NCBI GenBank assembly: GCA_036852015.1
Contig: JAANDG010000033.1
Location: forward strand, 62,001-126,000
Source: Pelodera strongyloides
Lineage: Eukaryota; Nematoda; Chromadorea; Rhabditida; Rhabditidae
Length of the DNA stretch: 64,000 nt
Reading direction: 5' to 3'
Translations under genes and position numbers: made by a program
The notes under the pieces: model-generated
The model's database searches: none
The model's input: only the letters and a program-made list of their open reading frames with translations
Told to the model about the DNA's origin: nothing
Part shown: positions 1 through 12,700 of the stretch, one piece after another
Numbering within the stretch: the first letter of the stretch is position 1
Layout of the letters: every line of letters begins with the position of its first letter

Positions 1-2170
1 CACGTCAGAGGAAACCCCGGAGATGTTAGTTGCATTAATTAAAGCGGTATAACACCTTGTTTTTGAAATATACCCTAGACAATTGTATTCCCATGTATTG
101 TATGCTAATCGGGACCTATTCTCGCATGTATGCTATGTAAGACTTGCGTATAATGCATGGGATGCGGTTGCGGTTGTCAACACACTTTAGAGGAAGAAAA
201 ACCCTGGATATGGGAGTTGTATTAATTAACAAATTTAAAGTGAATGCTTTTAATTTGACAGAAACGAAATCCTCTAGTCCTGCAACATTTATCTTTAGGC
301 TTGCGAGTACTTCAAAACTGGTCTGGAATGCTACAGCCGAATCTTCCGCCCGTGCAGAGGAGAGATTGAGTGAGCTTTATATACGAACCTTGTCAGCTTT
401 GTTTTGTTTGTAAAGCAGGTTTATGTGTCTCATATCACTTAGTCGCTTGCTATACGATAGATTTTGTTTGATTGTAGCTTGAACTTTGAATTGTTTGAAG
501 TGTAGTTTGAACTTTGTACTTGTTCGAATTGGTTTTCCGTAGTTTGGCCTGCATATTCGTCCTGAGTTTGACGAGCGTGCTTACAAGGAAGTTATATGTA
601 AGTTAAGTACAGAAAAGTTCATTCATAGGCTAGCATATAACCTAACAATAAATAAACTTATTTACGTTTTACACAAGAAAAGGCGCATTTTCGAAAGCTA
701 AAGAAAACTTTTTAGGTACTACGCATGTGAAACTTTCCGTGTGCTAGCCGATACCGAATTCAAGGGCTGCAACATGCAATGCCAAGGTTAGTATTGATTA
801 TATTGATTATTCATATTATTGTTTTTTTAGTTTATATTTATTGATTATTCACGCATTACTGATTGTGAATAGAAAATTGATCATTAAGTCTCATTGATTA
901 TTGTGACTGATTATTGATTGATGTTATCGATTATAGATTTGATTATTATTGATTGATTATTTCAGTAAATGGAGGCTTCCGAGTCGGCAATGAGAAGGAG
1001 CAGCTTCCCGAAAACTAAGCTATTAAATTGTATTAAATAAACCGTGTTTCTTGCGTATAATAAAGAGATTTACTAGTTTGATAGTAAGAACAGTACACTG
1101 CATGACACGCCCATACACAACTTTTCAATACAATATTTCACGTGTCACCGGGGTTGTAATTGTAATTCTAGTGATTTTCTTTTTGTGAAAGAAAAATGCA
1201 AACTTTCAACCTGCTACTTATTTTCGTATTTCGCAGCGATATCTAGCGGGTTTGAATCCGACAAAGTCCAAGTAATTGGGAGTTGATATTTTAAGTTTAA
1301 TATTTCGAGAGATGCCGAAAGACTAAGTAACCTATTCACGTGTGCCTTCCCCTGGTAGGCGACTCACATTTAAAATCTGGTATACCTACCGGAGGAGCTT
1401 GTGAAATGCCTACCTAGGCGCCAGAGTGACGCGAGAATGCGCGCTAAAACGAAATCGGGAATGTGTTGTCCGTTCACAGTTGATCTTCAACGTGCTGAAA
1501 CATTGTGTTATGAATCATTCTTTGTAAATTATTGCCCTGTGACTTTCATTCATGAAATGCTGCTTTGGTTCAATTGCTCAAGTTTGAGGCGAGGAGCCTA
1601 TCACATGTTAGCCTGGAGGTGTTTAGTGTTTATGGTTTATTAATTAAACTTACCAAACTGAATTCATGATTTGGCAAGATTTTTTTTGCAATCCTCTATT
1701 TGCTAGTTTCCCTTGCAAAATCTGATGGATATCGATTCCACACAGGAAATTCTACTGACAATTATTCCGTTTTCCTGAGGAGTTCTTTTTTTTAATTCAT
1801 GTCATCCATACGTTCTACATCCATATATATTGTTATACATATGACTGGAGGTCATATATATAACTGTGTAACGTTCAGTCCACTAACTTCGTGTTGCTCA
1901 TTTCATATGCAAACACTGCGATATGTCACTGGAACTAAAAAAACTGGTGACGAAAACCACGTACAATCACAAATTGTTCCAAAAATTCCGTTTCCAAGCG
2001 TTTAATAAAGCACTGGCCGACTGCTCAGTCTTTAATGGCTTTAAACGTGGAGAGCTATTAAATTTCGCACATAAACTGGGTATTGATATGGAGCAGAGGG
2101 ACGTTATCACCGCCTCACGTTTTGCGTTTCGAGTATTGGAAAGTTCTCAGCTACAGTACTCTGATTCACT
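1..2170. other. Non-coding start of window with MITE remnants
   Basis: I see no gene here. Short open frames exist on the + strand (for example 1923-2174) but none has a recognisable domain, splice context or a match to the neighbouring gene. The left terminus of a family-A MITE (TTAAAGCGGTATAACACC type) lies at about 38-58. A run of ATTGATT-like low-complexity sequence covers about 795-965. The last part contains the promoter and 5' end of the secreted-protein gene that starts at 2171. Confidence 0.6.
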
Positions 2171-5036
2171 ATGAAGATCGTACTCCTGCTTGTCGGTAGG
2201 TCAATCGATAATTACGTTATTGATTTTTTGTTTATATGATGAATGGTAATTCTACACCAAATATTAAAGCAATAAGACACGTGGTTTGTGAAGAATTTGA
2301 ATCGTTTACTGAACAACGCCCATGTATTATGTACTTCATACATACTAATAACAATAAGCAAGCTGTGGCCGTATGCACGAACTTCGGTAACATTCTCCCA
2401 GCCTCCCAATGGGAGGTGAAAAAATGTCTCACAACCGGGTAGTCTCCCGTTGTCAGTGTATGTATACTGCAGGCTTGACAAGTTATAATTTCAGGCTTGG
2501 CCGGCCTTGCCTACGCTCAGGGCGATGGTAAAGACTACTGCGATGAGATTCACTTCAAATCGTGCCAGGTCAATCTCGGAGCCTATTGGAAGGCCAAGTA
2601 TGTTCTTCTTTATTTTGCGTTTACATAAACGAATGCAGCCGAATCTTCCGCTTATTTTTTCGAGTAAAGCTTCTATCAATATACAATACGCCATACGTTT
2701 TGGTCGCCTCTTCTCAACGCATAAACATGAATGTGCATATAGGGTGAAAAGATACACACTGTGCAGTGGGTCTTTACGTGCTTTCTTAGGTATCAGAAAT
2801 AATAATGTATTACGCACAAAGGCAAAGCAAGCAGTGTAACTTACAGTTCGTGTGGAATGCGAAGGGCGTATTGATAAATACCGTAGTTATTATTATCTTT
2901 AATTATTTACAAAAGAATCCTTCAGTGAAGAAGCAATCTTCGAAACACCGTACCTCTTCGCGGAGACCGTAAACCAGCAACTCATCCCGCCATACGGTAT
3001 CAACAACATGGTCAAGGTGTGCAAGTGAGTAAGAGTGGTATCCTTATTAGAATCATCATAATTTTCACCTTCCGTAGGTACATCTGACGTTCCGTAGGTA
3101 CATAATAATAATTATGACATCAGGGAGATGTGCACAAAAGCCGACACAGAATAAAATTCATACAGAAGGGTCAGGCTCATGCATTACCTATAAAGTACTA
3201 AAATGATTCATAAACGTCACATAGATAAATAAATATTCGTCCATATTACGAGACGTAAAATGGAAAAACGACGATCTTTATTTTTTTTTCAGAATCAATA
3301 GCAATAATTTCAGTGGTCTCTCGCTCTTCTATCAATGCTTGACCAGACGTAATGCCGGGCTTTGTCTTGGCCCAATCGGGTGGCTGGCCCGCGGGCACAC
3401 TCCGCTTGGAGCTTACGCGTTCGACGGCATGCTCAACTCATTGCTCTTCCAGTGTGGAGTCGGATTTTTGTGTGAGGGGCACTTTGCATAATTAAATAAT
3501 TAGCATAGCAAATTAGCATATGACGTTCAGAATTAGAATATGGCGTTCAGAGTTCAAATTAGCATTCAGCATCATTATTAGAATACAGAATGTTAATTAA
3601 CTTATAAGCCTATTTAAAGTATTCTAATTAGTTTTATTACTGATTGCAAAGTGGCACTAATATAATTACAAGTAAAAACTAGCGTCATCCTCGGCGACAC
3701 GTTCATATTTTTACCGTACAACATACTAAAAGAAAATAGTCTAGGCAAATGTAAAGATTGTAAAGTCTTTGTAAATGTAAAGACTTTGATTAGTTGGGAT
3801 GATGTTACTTCGATAAATAATATGCCTCCTTTCAGCAATCACTCACAACAACGAGACAGCTTCTTGCCTTCAACAAGTCACCGTGAACTTTGACCCCGAA
3901 ATCTCAAAATTTTATCGCTCTTATGAGCTGAACATCGAGCATGACTCGGCCAACGCTTGCTAGTAAGATTTACTCATATCTGATCAGGAACAGTATCATT
4001 TTCTTAGGGTTCCTTACAGTACGGGTTAGGGTAGGGTACCTTAGGCTTAGGGGTCTTTAGGTCACTGCTTACTCTCACATTTGGTCCATAAGAAAGGAAT
4101 GTCCGCGTGTCCTTCCCTACTCACTGGGAGAAAATATAATCCCACCGTATTCACTGATTAGCATAGAATATGACAAAGAGTGAATGAAGATATCTTTCAG
4201 TTACGCCCAGCAGCTTGTTGATGGTGTCTCGGCCATTTACGCTTCGGTTTCTGGACCTTGTGCTAAACACACGGTATGCTAATTTTTGGGAAAGCTCTTG
4301 GCTCGTGTATTTTGTCTCGTGTGTTATAGGTTTAGGCCTCTTACATAAATAGGGAGCAAGCAGTCATCCCCAGTGTCACGTTCACATATTTGTCCATTAC
4401 ACAAAAGTAGTATGGTTCCAGGGTCATGCTCGTTGGTTCGCTTGCGAAATGACGCGCCGCTATACTTTCGCGCAGTTCTCGCACTGCCAACATCAGCTGA
4501 CGTGTGCCAGTAAGTTATATTCAGTATCTTGTGTTAGGAAGCTTGTGTTGGTAAAAGGCCCGTGCGTTGTCTGCATGCTATTTCTTAAAGTAAACATAAA
4601 AAGTAACTAGGAGGAACCCTAACGGACTCCAGTGTAGGCTTGCAGGCACAAACCTAAACTAAAGCTCAAATCTGATTGTAAGCATAAGCCTGACTCTAAT
4701 CTAACCTTCAGAGCCCACCGACACCGTTGACCTGTCCCATCTCGTGAAGATGAGCGAGGGAAAGGCAAAGTTCCTCCTGCCGGCCACATGGAGAAAGGTC
4801 GGTTTTTTAAAATAAAATCAATCAATCAATAATTACAATACTGCGGGGCTGGGGGCCGATCCGGTTAAAGAATGCTGAGTAACTCCCTTCCCATGCATTA
4901 TTAGACAATTGTGCCATTCCGTACCGCAGTTGTCCAACATAAGTTTGGCAAACCACGTGTCATAGAGCTTTAACAAAATGAACAATTTTAGGACGCGCAG
5001 GGCAAGTGGAGTCTCGAGGAAGCCAAGTGGATTTAA
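2171..5036 (+). CDS. Secreted cysteine-rich protein, nematode type, nine exons
   Basis: Exons: 2171-2195, 2495-2597, 2926-3024, 3293-3471, 3836-3962, 4201-4273, 4422-4509, 4712-4797, 4992-5036; they sum to 825 nt, giving 274 aa. All introns are GT-AG, most with TTTCAG or TTCAG acceptors, and phases agree throughout. Residues 1-16 form a signal peptide (MKIVLLLVGLAGLAYA) split by the first intron. The mature chain has 12 cysteines and no membrane segment, so it is probably secreted and disulfide-bonded. The cysteine spacing resembles nematode DUF19/CPG4-like secreted families, but this is from memory and not certain; no catalytic motif is seen. The start is set by the signal peptide. An AATAAA lies near 5389, about 350 nt after the stop. 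The gene is convergent with the P-glycoprotein. Gene model is fairly sure; function is unknown. Confidence 0.83.
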
Positions 5037-5387
5037 ATCATTTGCTTCAAAAATTAAATTCAAACAATTCCGTTAGTTTAGATTATGTTGATAGCGGAAT
5101 TTCCTTTTTGTATACTCAATTGACTCCATGTATTTTGAAGAAGCTACCGTATTCGCCCACGAATAGAGCAATTTACAATGAGCAGGTAACTTCTAACTGT
5201 CTTGTTCCAAACTTTTATGCAAATTTTATTCATTCTGTAATTGTCAGCGTTTCGAAGCATTGCCAGAGTGGTGCCGTGAGGGTTTTTGGAAAAGGCGATG
5301 AACGAAATTATCGATTAAACGATTGCTACCCTTGGTAATGGCTCGACGCACACGTGTTTATGTCAATGTTGTACGACTATATGAAAC

Positions 5388-5395
5388 GGAATAAA
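5388..5395 (+). promoter_or_regulatory. Poly(A) signal of the secreted-protein gene
   Basis: The hexamer AATAAA is followed by an AT-rich stretch about 350 nt downstream of the stop at 5036. It is the first good signal on that strand, but the site itself is inferred. Confidence 0.45.
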
Positions 5396-5488
5396 CATTT
5401 CTAGCAACCTTCATTTTGCTTGCGTCGATTGTTTCGAAAACTTTGCCTCTGAACATGAGTGAGAGATGAGAGGTAGTCTTAAACGAAG

Positions 5489-5673
5489 TTTAAAGCGAAA
5501 TACCGGCCGGTTTTTGAAACGCCTCTCAAGTACTTGCATTCCTATGCGGTTATGCAAAGTGGGAGTCTAATTGGGGTCTAATTTTTATGCTAATTTTTGC
5601 TCATTTGCATATGCTGCCTAAAAATGCACGTGTACGCAAGCGTTTCAAAAACCAGCAGGAATTTCGCTTTAAA
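5489..5673. mobile_element. Foldback MITE, family B
   Basis: About 185 bp. The left end reads TTTAAAGCGAAATACCGG, then GGTTTTTGAAACGC; the right end is its inverted copy, GCGTTTCAAAAACC followed by ATTTCGCTTTAAA. The outer TTAA may be a target duplication. No coding capacity. Related ends recur at about 6540, 10693, 25290, 25446-25616 and 25670. Confidence 0.8.
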
Positions 5674-5904
5674 ATAGTATTGGTATGACTTTATCCTAAC
5701 AAATGCAGGGATCGTGGCTTTTGCGAACCTTGTGGTACTCTGGGTACTCATAACCGGCTGTAAATTATTAGCGCTCCAATCATAACCTGCTGGAAATTAG
5801 TCTCGCTCCATCTTTTCATAAGTTTGCCCGTTAATGATTTGAGAATCTAGGGGAAGACCTGCTCTAGCCCGAAGACGTCGAGCAATTTGTCATCTGGAAC
5901 TCGT

Positions 5905-5997
5905 CGCCTACGCTCAGAGCCGCTGCGGAACATGCCATAAGCAATCTTTGAATTTTAACCCCCTTGAATAAAGGTGCACGCTCTTGAAGCGTAAAGA
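5905..5997 (+). repeat. Dispersed repeat, copy 1
   Basis: A segment ending in GAATAAAGGTGCACGCTCTT and GAAGCGTAAA matches the reverse complement of about 62456-62560, including a less conserved upstream part (CTGCGGAA...CAAGC/TAAGC...TTTGAA). It is probably a short dispersed element; its class is unknown. Confidence 0.65.
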
Positions 5998-6704
5998 TTT
6001 TAGTCAACCAGTGAACAGTGTGACAATGAGAACTGTGAATGAGATGGATGTAAATTCATGATGGTGCGTCAAAAGCGTCGAGATGCCAAACCTTTTTAAC
6101 GGACGCTCGTTACAGTTTGTTAATTCACAGATCACCCGCAACAGACGGTGATAAACAAACATAGTACTGATGGTGAGAACTTTATTGAACAACTAAGCAT
6201 TTAATATTCACAACGCGGGAACTGGAACACGAAAATTGAAACGTGGAAACATGACATGAAAGCTAAAATCAAGAAAACTGGAAATAAGAAAGAAAGTTCT
6301 GAGATCGGGAATTTAAATAACTAACAACATTACGTACAAACAAACCGTATGTAGTTTCGATTCATGTAAAATGTGATATGAAATTTAAGTTTTTGGAACT
6401 CATCGAGTAGTGCATCAGCATTCTTATGCAGCATATGCAAATGACCATAAATTAGAATAAAAAATCGAGCTAAATTAGAGTAACTTAGCATAAATACGTA
6501 AGAATTCAGTTGTACACGATGCGTTTCATAAACTAGCCGGTATTTCGCCTTAAAAAACTTCCTAAGACAAGAAGAACTCAATATGATAGTACATAAGTAT
6601 TGCTTAGTGAACCTTTTTACACAGCACAAGTTTAGCACATGTCTAGTATGCATCCAGAAGTATCAGTGTGGATCTGGGTCTATTATTGCTGGTTTAGTAT
6701 CAAC

Positions 6705-9700
6705 CTAGAACTTGTCATTCAAATATTCTGGCTCTTCTCCGTCGGCTTCAGTCTTTACTTGCTGTTTCAACGTTAATTCATAATATGCTCCGCGTTTTGA
6801 CATCAATTCTTGATGAGTGCCTGGAAAATCAATTCATTTAAAGGGAAATTCGTTGTGTGTCGTCTTTAAATTATGTTCCTTTTTGATCACTGTGTATTCC
6901 TCACCCCTTTATGTAGGTCCTGATTCTAACACCTTTGATCACTGTGTATTCCTCACCCCTTTATGTAGGTCCTGATTCTAACACCACTACGTCTATGTGC
7001 TTACTAGTTTACTGTCATACTTATGTATTCGCCACAAAATCACTAAAGTAGTAAAAACAATTCACTAAATACGACTCGTTGATCCAATAAACATTTATTA
7101 TTATTATTATTAAATACACTCTAGTTTATCGTACATTGCTCGGCATAGATAGAGTACATATGTAGGAGGAGGAGAGAAATAGGTAGCCTTCATCATTTTA
7201 CCACCCTTTAACTTCAACTTTTACTTATTTCAACTTTTGCTTTGTCAGAATAAAACCTTACCTTTTTCAATAACCTCTCCATTTTTGACTACCATGATGC
7301 AGTTTGCGTTGATCACAGTGCTGAGGCGATGAGCGATAACTATACAAGTACGACCCTGTGAGGCAAGGTCGAGGGCCTCTTGGACGAGCTGAAAACATTG
7401 AGATTTCGGAATAAATCTGTGATATTTGTTTGTTTGTATGTTTGTGTGATGTACGTTACGCTCAGATTGTTTTTACATAATTAGCATAATTGTATTTACA
7501 TAATCCGCGACTTACCATTTCTGATTCAGTGTCCAAAGCGCTAGTCGCTTCGTCGAGAAGAAGAATCTTCGGACTACGAACCAGAGCTCTCGCAATTGCC
7601 ACACGTTGCTTTTGACCTGTAAACGTTAACTAATTATTACACAAATTATTGTGAAATGACTATGTGTTAGCGTCTACGGTATAGTAACCCATTATTATCC
7701 AGTTTTCGATAGCAGAATGGTATATTGCCATCCAACAATACGTTTAGCGCATGTTTAGAGTAAGTAAAATTTGTTTTATGAAATAGATAATGTACGCGAA
7801 AAAATTATAATAGTTTGTATTTTCTTGATGAATAATACTGAAAAACTACATATACCGCACAGTGAGGGCAATTAAGACAAAATGAGTAAGCTTAACAAAC
7901 CTCCTGACAACTGCGTTCCCTTGTCTCCTACAGAAGTATCATATCCCGCTGGTAAAGAAGCGATGAAGCTGTGAATATTGGCTTTCTTAGCCGCCGCTAC
8001 AACTTCGGAGTCGGTGACACTTCCCTCCGGAAGACCGTAGATGATATTCTCCTGAAGTAGGAACCGGTTATGCACTTCCCTTTAAAGCTTATGACAGGTG
8101 GTTTGTGAAACCTACGCTAAGCAACTGTCATGTGTCTTATATGTAAATTATGTGCCATATTGTGCCATTCAGGGGGAAACTAAAAAAAAAAGAAACCTTG
8201 ATACTCGTGTCGAACAGAATTGGTTCCTGCGATACGAGCGCGATATGTGAGCGCATGTAAAGCGGATTCACCTCGCGGATGTCTTCATTGTCGACTTTCT
8301 GAATAAAAAAAATCACATCAGTAAGAATAAATGTCATCTATATTTGGTGTAGAACATCACCAAGAAACCTCTAGAGCGTAAGCCGTAAACCCAATTAATA
8401 CTGTTCCATACTTCAATGCATCGCTTTATAATTCAACGTGCAGATGTTCATACAGAAATAAATAGTATACCTTAGTATATTAGTATATTATGATTATTAT
8501 AATACAATGAAACTCACCACAGATCCATTTGCAGGGTCGTAGAACCTCTCCATCAGGGAGACTACGGTACTCTTTCCGCATCCGGAAGGTCCGACAAGTG
8601 CCAGAGTTTCACCAGGTTGCACGTCGAAAGTCAAACCTGTAATTAACCAAGATAATTGCAATAAATGAAGAGCATATGAAGAAAGAGAGAGAGGCCAGGT
8701 GGACGATGTCTCGCGCACAGCAGGCATTTGCTGTTCGATATAACCTCAGGCCGACCTAGCCTTCCCAAAGATTAAGTTGGTAGCAATTTCGGCTGTGAAG
8801 GAAAATGTATATAGAAATAAATAAAATAAGTACTTTCTCTAGTACAAACCTTTCAGAATAGGTACTTCTTGTCGCTGTGGGTAAGTGAAATGCACATCGT
8901 GGAAAGAAACGGCACCCTTGATTGGCTGAAAAGGAAACGAATTTTTTTAGATTACGAAAACCGAGGTTATACAATATGTTTTTTTTTACGTTCCTGTTAC
9001 CAGACTTAGTGATAAGTATTAACGATTCTCTCTAAACATGTATGTAAACATATTGCAATTGTTAGGGAGAAATTCTTTATCTTACCGGTCTTCTTCCGTG
9101 CTGTGTCAGGTTATCGATTTTCGGCTTTTCCGCGAGCATTTTGAAAATGATTCCCGCGGCAAATTTCGCTTTGAAGTACTCGGGGAAGTAGGCAGAGGCG
9201 AAACCGAGAGATGAGGCAGAAAACTGGATGGCCATCATGACTCTGAAATATGGATTGGTGTTTAAGGCGTTTAGTCCGTGCTACATAGACCGTAATTCGT
9301 AGCTTGCCGTTGACTTTCTTGGTTTAATTGTGTACATACTGGAAGTACTTCACACAAAGTTGTTATTCTGGTCGCAGGTCTCAGCCAGTATTGCCGGTAT
9401 TCTATTCAGTAGTACAGGAAATTACTACATACTGCTAGGCTTAAATAACTAGGCATCTTTTTCGACAATAAAAATCGGAGAGTCGCTGGCGCGGCAGGTC
9501 TCGCCATATGCGAGCGAACATTTTTTCCTGCGTTGGCGCACGTCTGGCGAACTTCTCGTGGGCTTGTGACCCACAGAACACGCACAAGTTTTGAGCACGT
9601 TACCTCATAACGTTGATGGGATTCGGGATGTGATTCGAGACCACAAGCCATCCTCCGAAACGGAATTCGGCGGCAAATATGAAGAACATAATGGAATTGG

Positions 9701-12700
9701 CGACGGCGAAAGTGACTCCCTGAAAGTTAAAATAATTTTCGTCTATGGGATATTTTACGGAACTCGCAGAATTCGCGGAATTTCTTAGAATTGACGATGA
9801 CGAAAGTCACCTCGCTCCCTGAAACTTATTTTTAGTTTCGTACAACAGTTACCTTGTCTCCAGCCTATTTTGAGTCTACGTGACAGTTTCGAAGTCACTT
9901 AGAAATTAGGCTGATTTGCACCTAAGGACATCCTAAGTCATAAAAGCGGTATATCGTAAATCTTCTCCTTATACAGTGACTTGAGAAATACAGAGGCAGC
10001 TCAGTTTTAGTTCTATTTTGGCAGTTTATTTGCCTATTTCAAGTTTTACTCAAGTCTGAACTTTCTGAACTTCCGAATTTCTAAACTTCTGAAGCCTGCT
10101 ACATAACAGCATAAGAAATAACCTGCAAGGGTGCTTTCTAGGAGTCTAGGAGCCTCATGACTAGAAAAATAACCTCCGATAAAATACCAACCTGCAAAAT
10201 GGCCTTCTTAGTACTGTTGTCGTGTGGTCCCTTGAGGTACATGCAGAACTTGTCAAGGAGTGTGTCTTGCAGTGTCAGAGCTTGTACCGTTCTAATATTT
10301 TCCACAGCTTCCATAGCAACCTGAAGGTGTTGGTAATAACTTTCGTGCTTTGTTAAGCCCCTAAGCCCCTAGGTCACAATGGAGCATGATTATCATGCTT
10401 CTGGATTTATGGAGGCGTTTAATAAAATCTGGCAGAGAGAGAGAGCAAACGCTCCTACGTAACGCTCTTACAAGCAATGCCACAAACAAACCTTTCCAGA
10501 TGACTCCATCTCTTTGGCGTCTTGATCCGATCGTCCCTTCATAATTCGAGCTCGCATTGCCTGACCGACTCCCATAATAGGAAGAGCGCCGAGCACTGGA
10601 AAGAAATCGGGTTACAAACATGAAAAATTGATTCAGTGTCTTTTTCTAAATACGACGTCAATTCTAATCGCTTTTTTATGTGAACTGAATTTTAAAGCGA
10701 AATATCGGTCGGTTTTTGAGACGCATCGCGGACTACTGGATCCTTACGTTCTATGCTAATTTGCTCGAATTTAGCTCGATTTTTTATTTTAATTTATGTT
10801 CATTTGCATATGCTGCATAATAATGCTGATGTACTCGGTGCTTTACCCATGAAATTGGTTTATTGAATTGCATGCTAGGCTTTCGCACTTTGAAAATGCT
10901 AGTATAGGCTAACTTTTTTCTTCTAAAGTGGTGTAAAAAATGTTGAAGAACAAACTGTTCGATGAGAACATAAGCGCACATAAAGATAAATGTCTCAGAT
11001 AAGATATTCACTAGAAATTATACAGAAGAACGAAAGGTTAGGCTTAGGCTTAGGCTGAGGTTTAAGCTTAGGCTTAGGCTTAGGCTTAGGCTTAGGCTTA
11101 GGCTTAGGCATAGGCTTAGGATAAACTATGAAAGTCTCAAATATGTATGTTATTCACTAGCTCAGGATTGAATGTTATTTAATAATGACTCACTGAGCAA
11201 CGCCATTTGCCATCCGTAATAGAAGGCAATCGTGATTCCGGTAGTGAGAGCAACTGCCGCGTTGAACACTGAGCCAAGGCGGTAGTCAATTGCCTGCAAG
11301 TTAATTACGATTAGTCGCGGTATAAATTCGGCGGCAGGTGCGCTAGTAGCGCGCGAGGGGCGAAGGCAAATTTCTCCCGCGCTTAGTACATTCGCGCGCT
11401 TCTGGCGCACTTTTCGCACGTCCAGTGCCGGTGCGTCGCGCACTCTTTTTTGCAGCCCAATTCATGCAAAAACTAACCGCTTTAATGTTCGGGGCGTCAG
11501 TGGCCAATCTTGTGGAAATCTTTCCGGCCGAATGCGAGGGCATGTCAAAGTAGGCGCCATCCTGACGAAGTACATTACGGAAGACCTGAAAAAATGTGTA
11601 CCGTAATTAATGGTAATTGCCTTATTCATACCGTATTTAGTGATAATTAACCAGTCATTTTAGTGGAGTAAATGTCATATTGCTACTTGGTCTCTTGCTC
11701 GTAAAGGCGCTCATTGTTGGTCAACTGCTTGGCGCAGTCAAGCTAGACAGGGAACAAGGAACTATAGCGAGCTATAGCTACCGCTGACGGGTTTTTAGAA
11801 TATTGTTACGGGCTAGATTCGTACTCTCACTCGATCTCGATCTCTCAAAAGTTGTTCTAATTCTAAGAAAACCCGACCTTTGAACGCAATCGCATGGTCA
11901 ACCTTTCTGCAGAGATTCCGTAAAGTGTGGCCTGAAACAATATTTTCTTCGTTTTCAATTTAATTTGACAAAGAGCAACACTTGTTTGTTTTATAATTCT
12001 TTACAATGCGATTCTAAATACAGCAAAGAAGATTTATGAAGTAAGTACAACAATGAAGCATCAACCAAGGAGAAAACCTATGAAACTGTGAAGAGTGTGA
12101 AGACTACCATAAGTCTAGAATAAAATGAACTAATAACTAGCATACCTGCAGGATCATGGTGGAGGCTTGGACACCCGCTAGGACCAAGAACATAAGTGCC
12201 CAATGATGCCCATCACGGCGCATCTTTTCCTTATCGACTTCGGCGAATACCTATAAAGATCAACAGTAAATGGAAAGATTAGGGTCAGCCGTCCAGCCGT
12301 GTATGTAAAATAATGTCACTCAAATTTGAAGCTTACGTATGTACAATAAGCTATACTGGAAGCTGGGTCAAGATTGTTGAAAACATGTTCTGTACAAAAT
12401 TCGATAAATATCCTGTTTAAATTTATAATTTATACCTGCATGATTTGAGTGAAAAAGAGCGAGAAGACGGGGAATACAACACCCTGAAATACTAGTTTTA
12501 GAAATAATAATAGAAAAGAAAAGAAGTAATAATAATAGTTATTGAACAACATAAACTAGTACAAAAGTTATTTGTTTATTCTGTCACAATAGGGAAATTG
12601 TCTTTAAATTTCTCAATTAGTTAACAAGTCGAAATCTAAAACCTGTTCGGTTATTTTATTGTCGGTGGTTAGCCCAAAAATAACCGAAACCTACCTAAGC

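Larger units (their letters stand above)
5037..6704. other. Convergent 3' intergenic region with repeats
   Basis: The 3' flanks of two convergent genes. It holds a complete family-B foldback MITE (5489-5673), a copy of a dispersed repeat (about 5905-5997, matched in inverse orientation at 62.45 kb) and the right end of another family-B element near 6515-6558. The open frames here carry no recognisable domain. Confidence 0.6.

Noticed and set aside
1923..2174. 83-codon open frame just upstream of the secreted-protein gene
   Set aside because: No domain, no splice context, and it ends in the 5' flank of a well-supported gene; it is probably chance.
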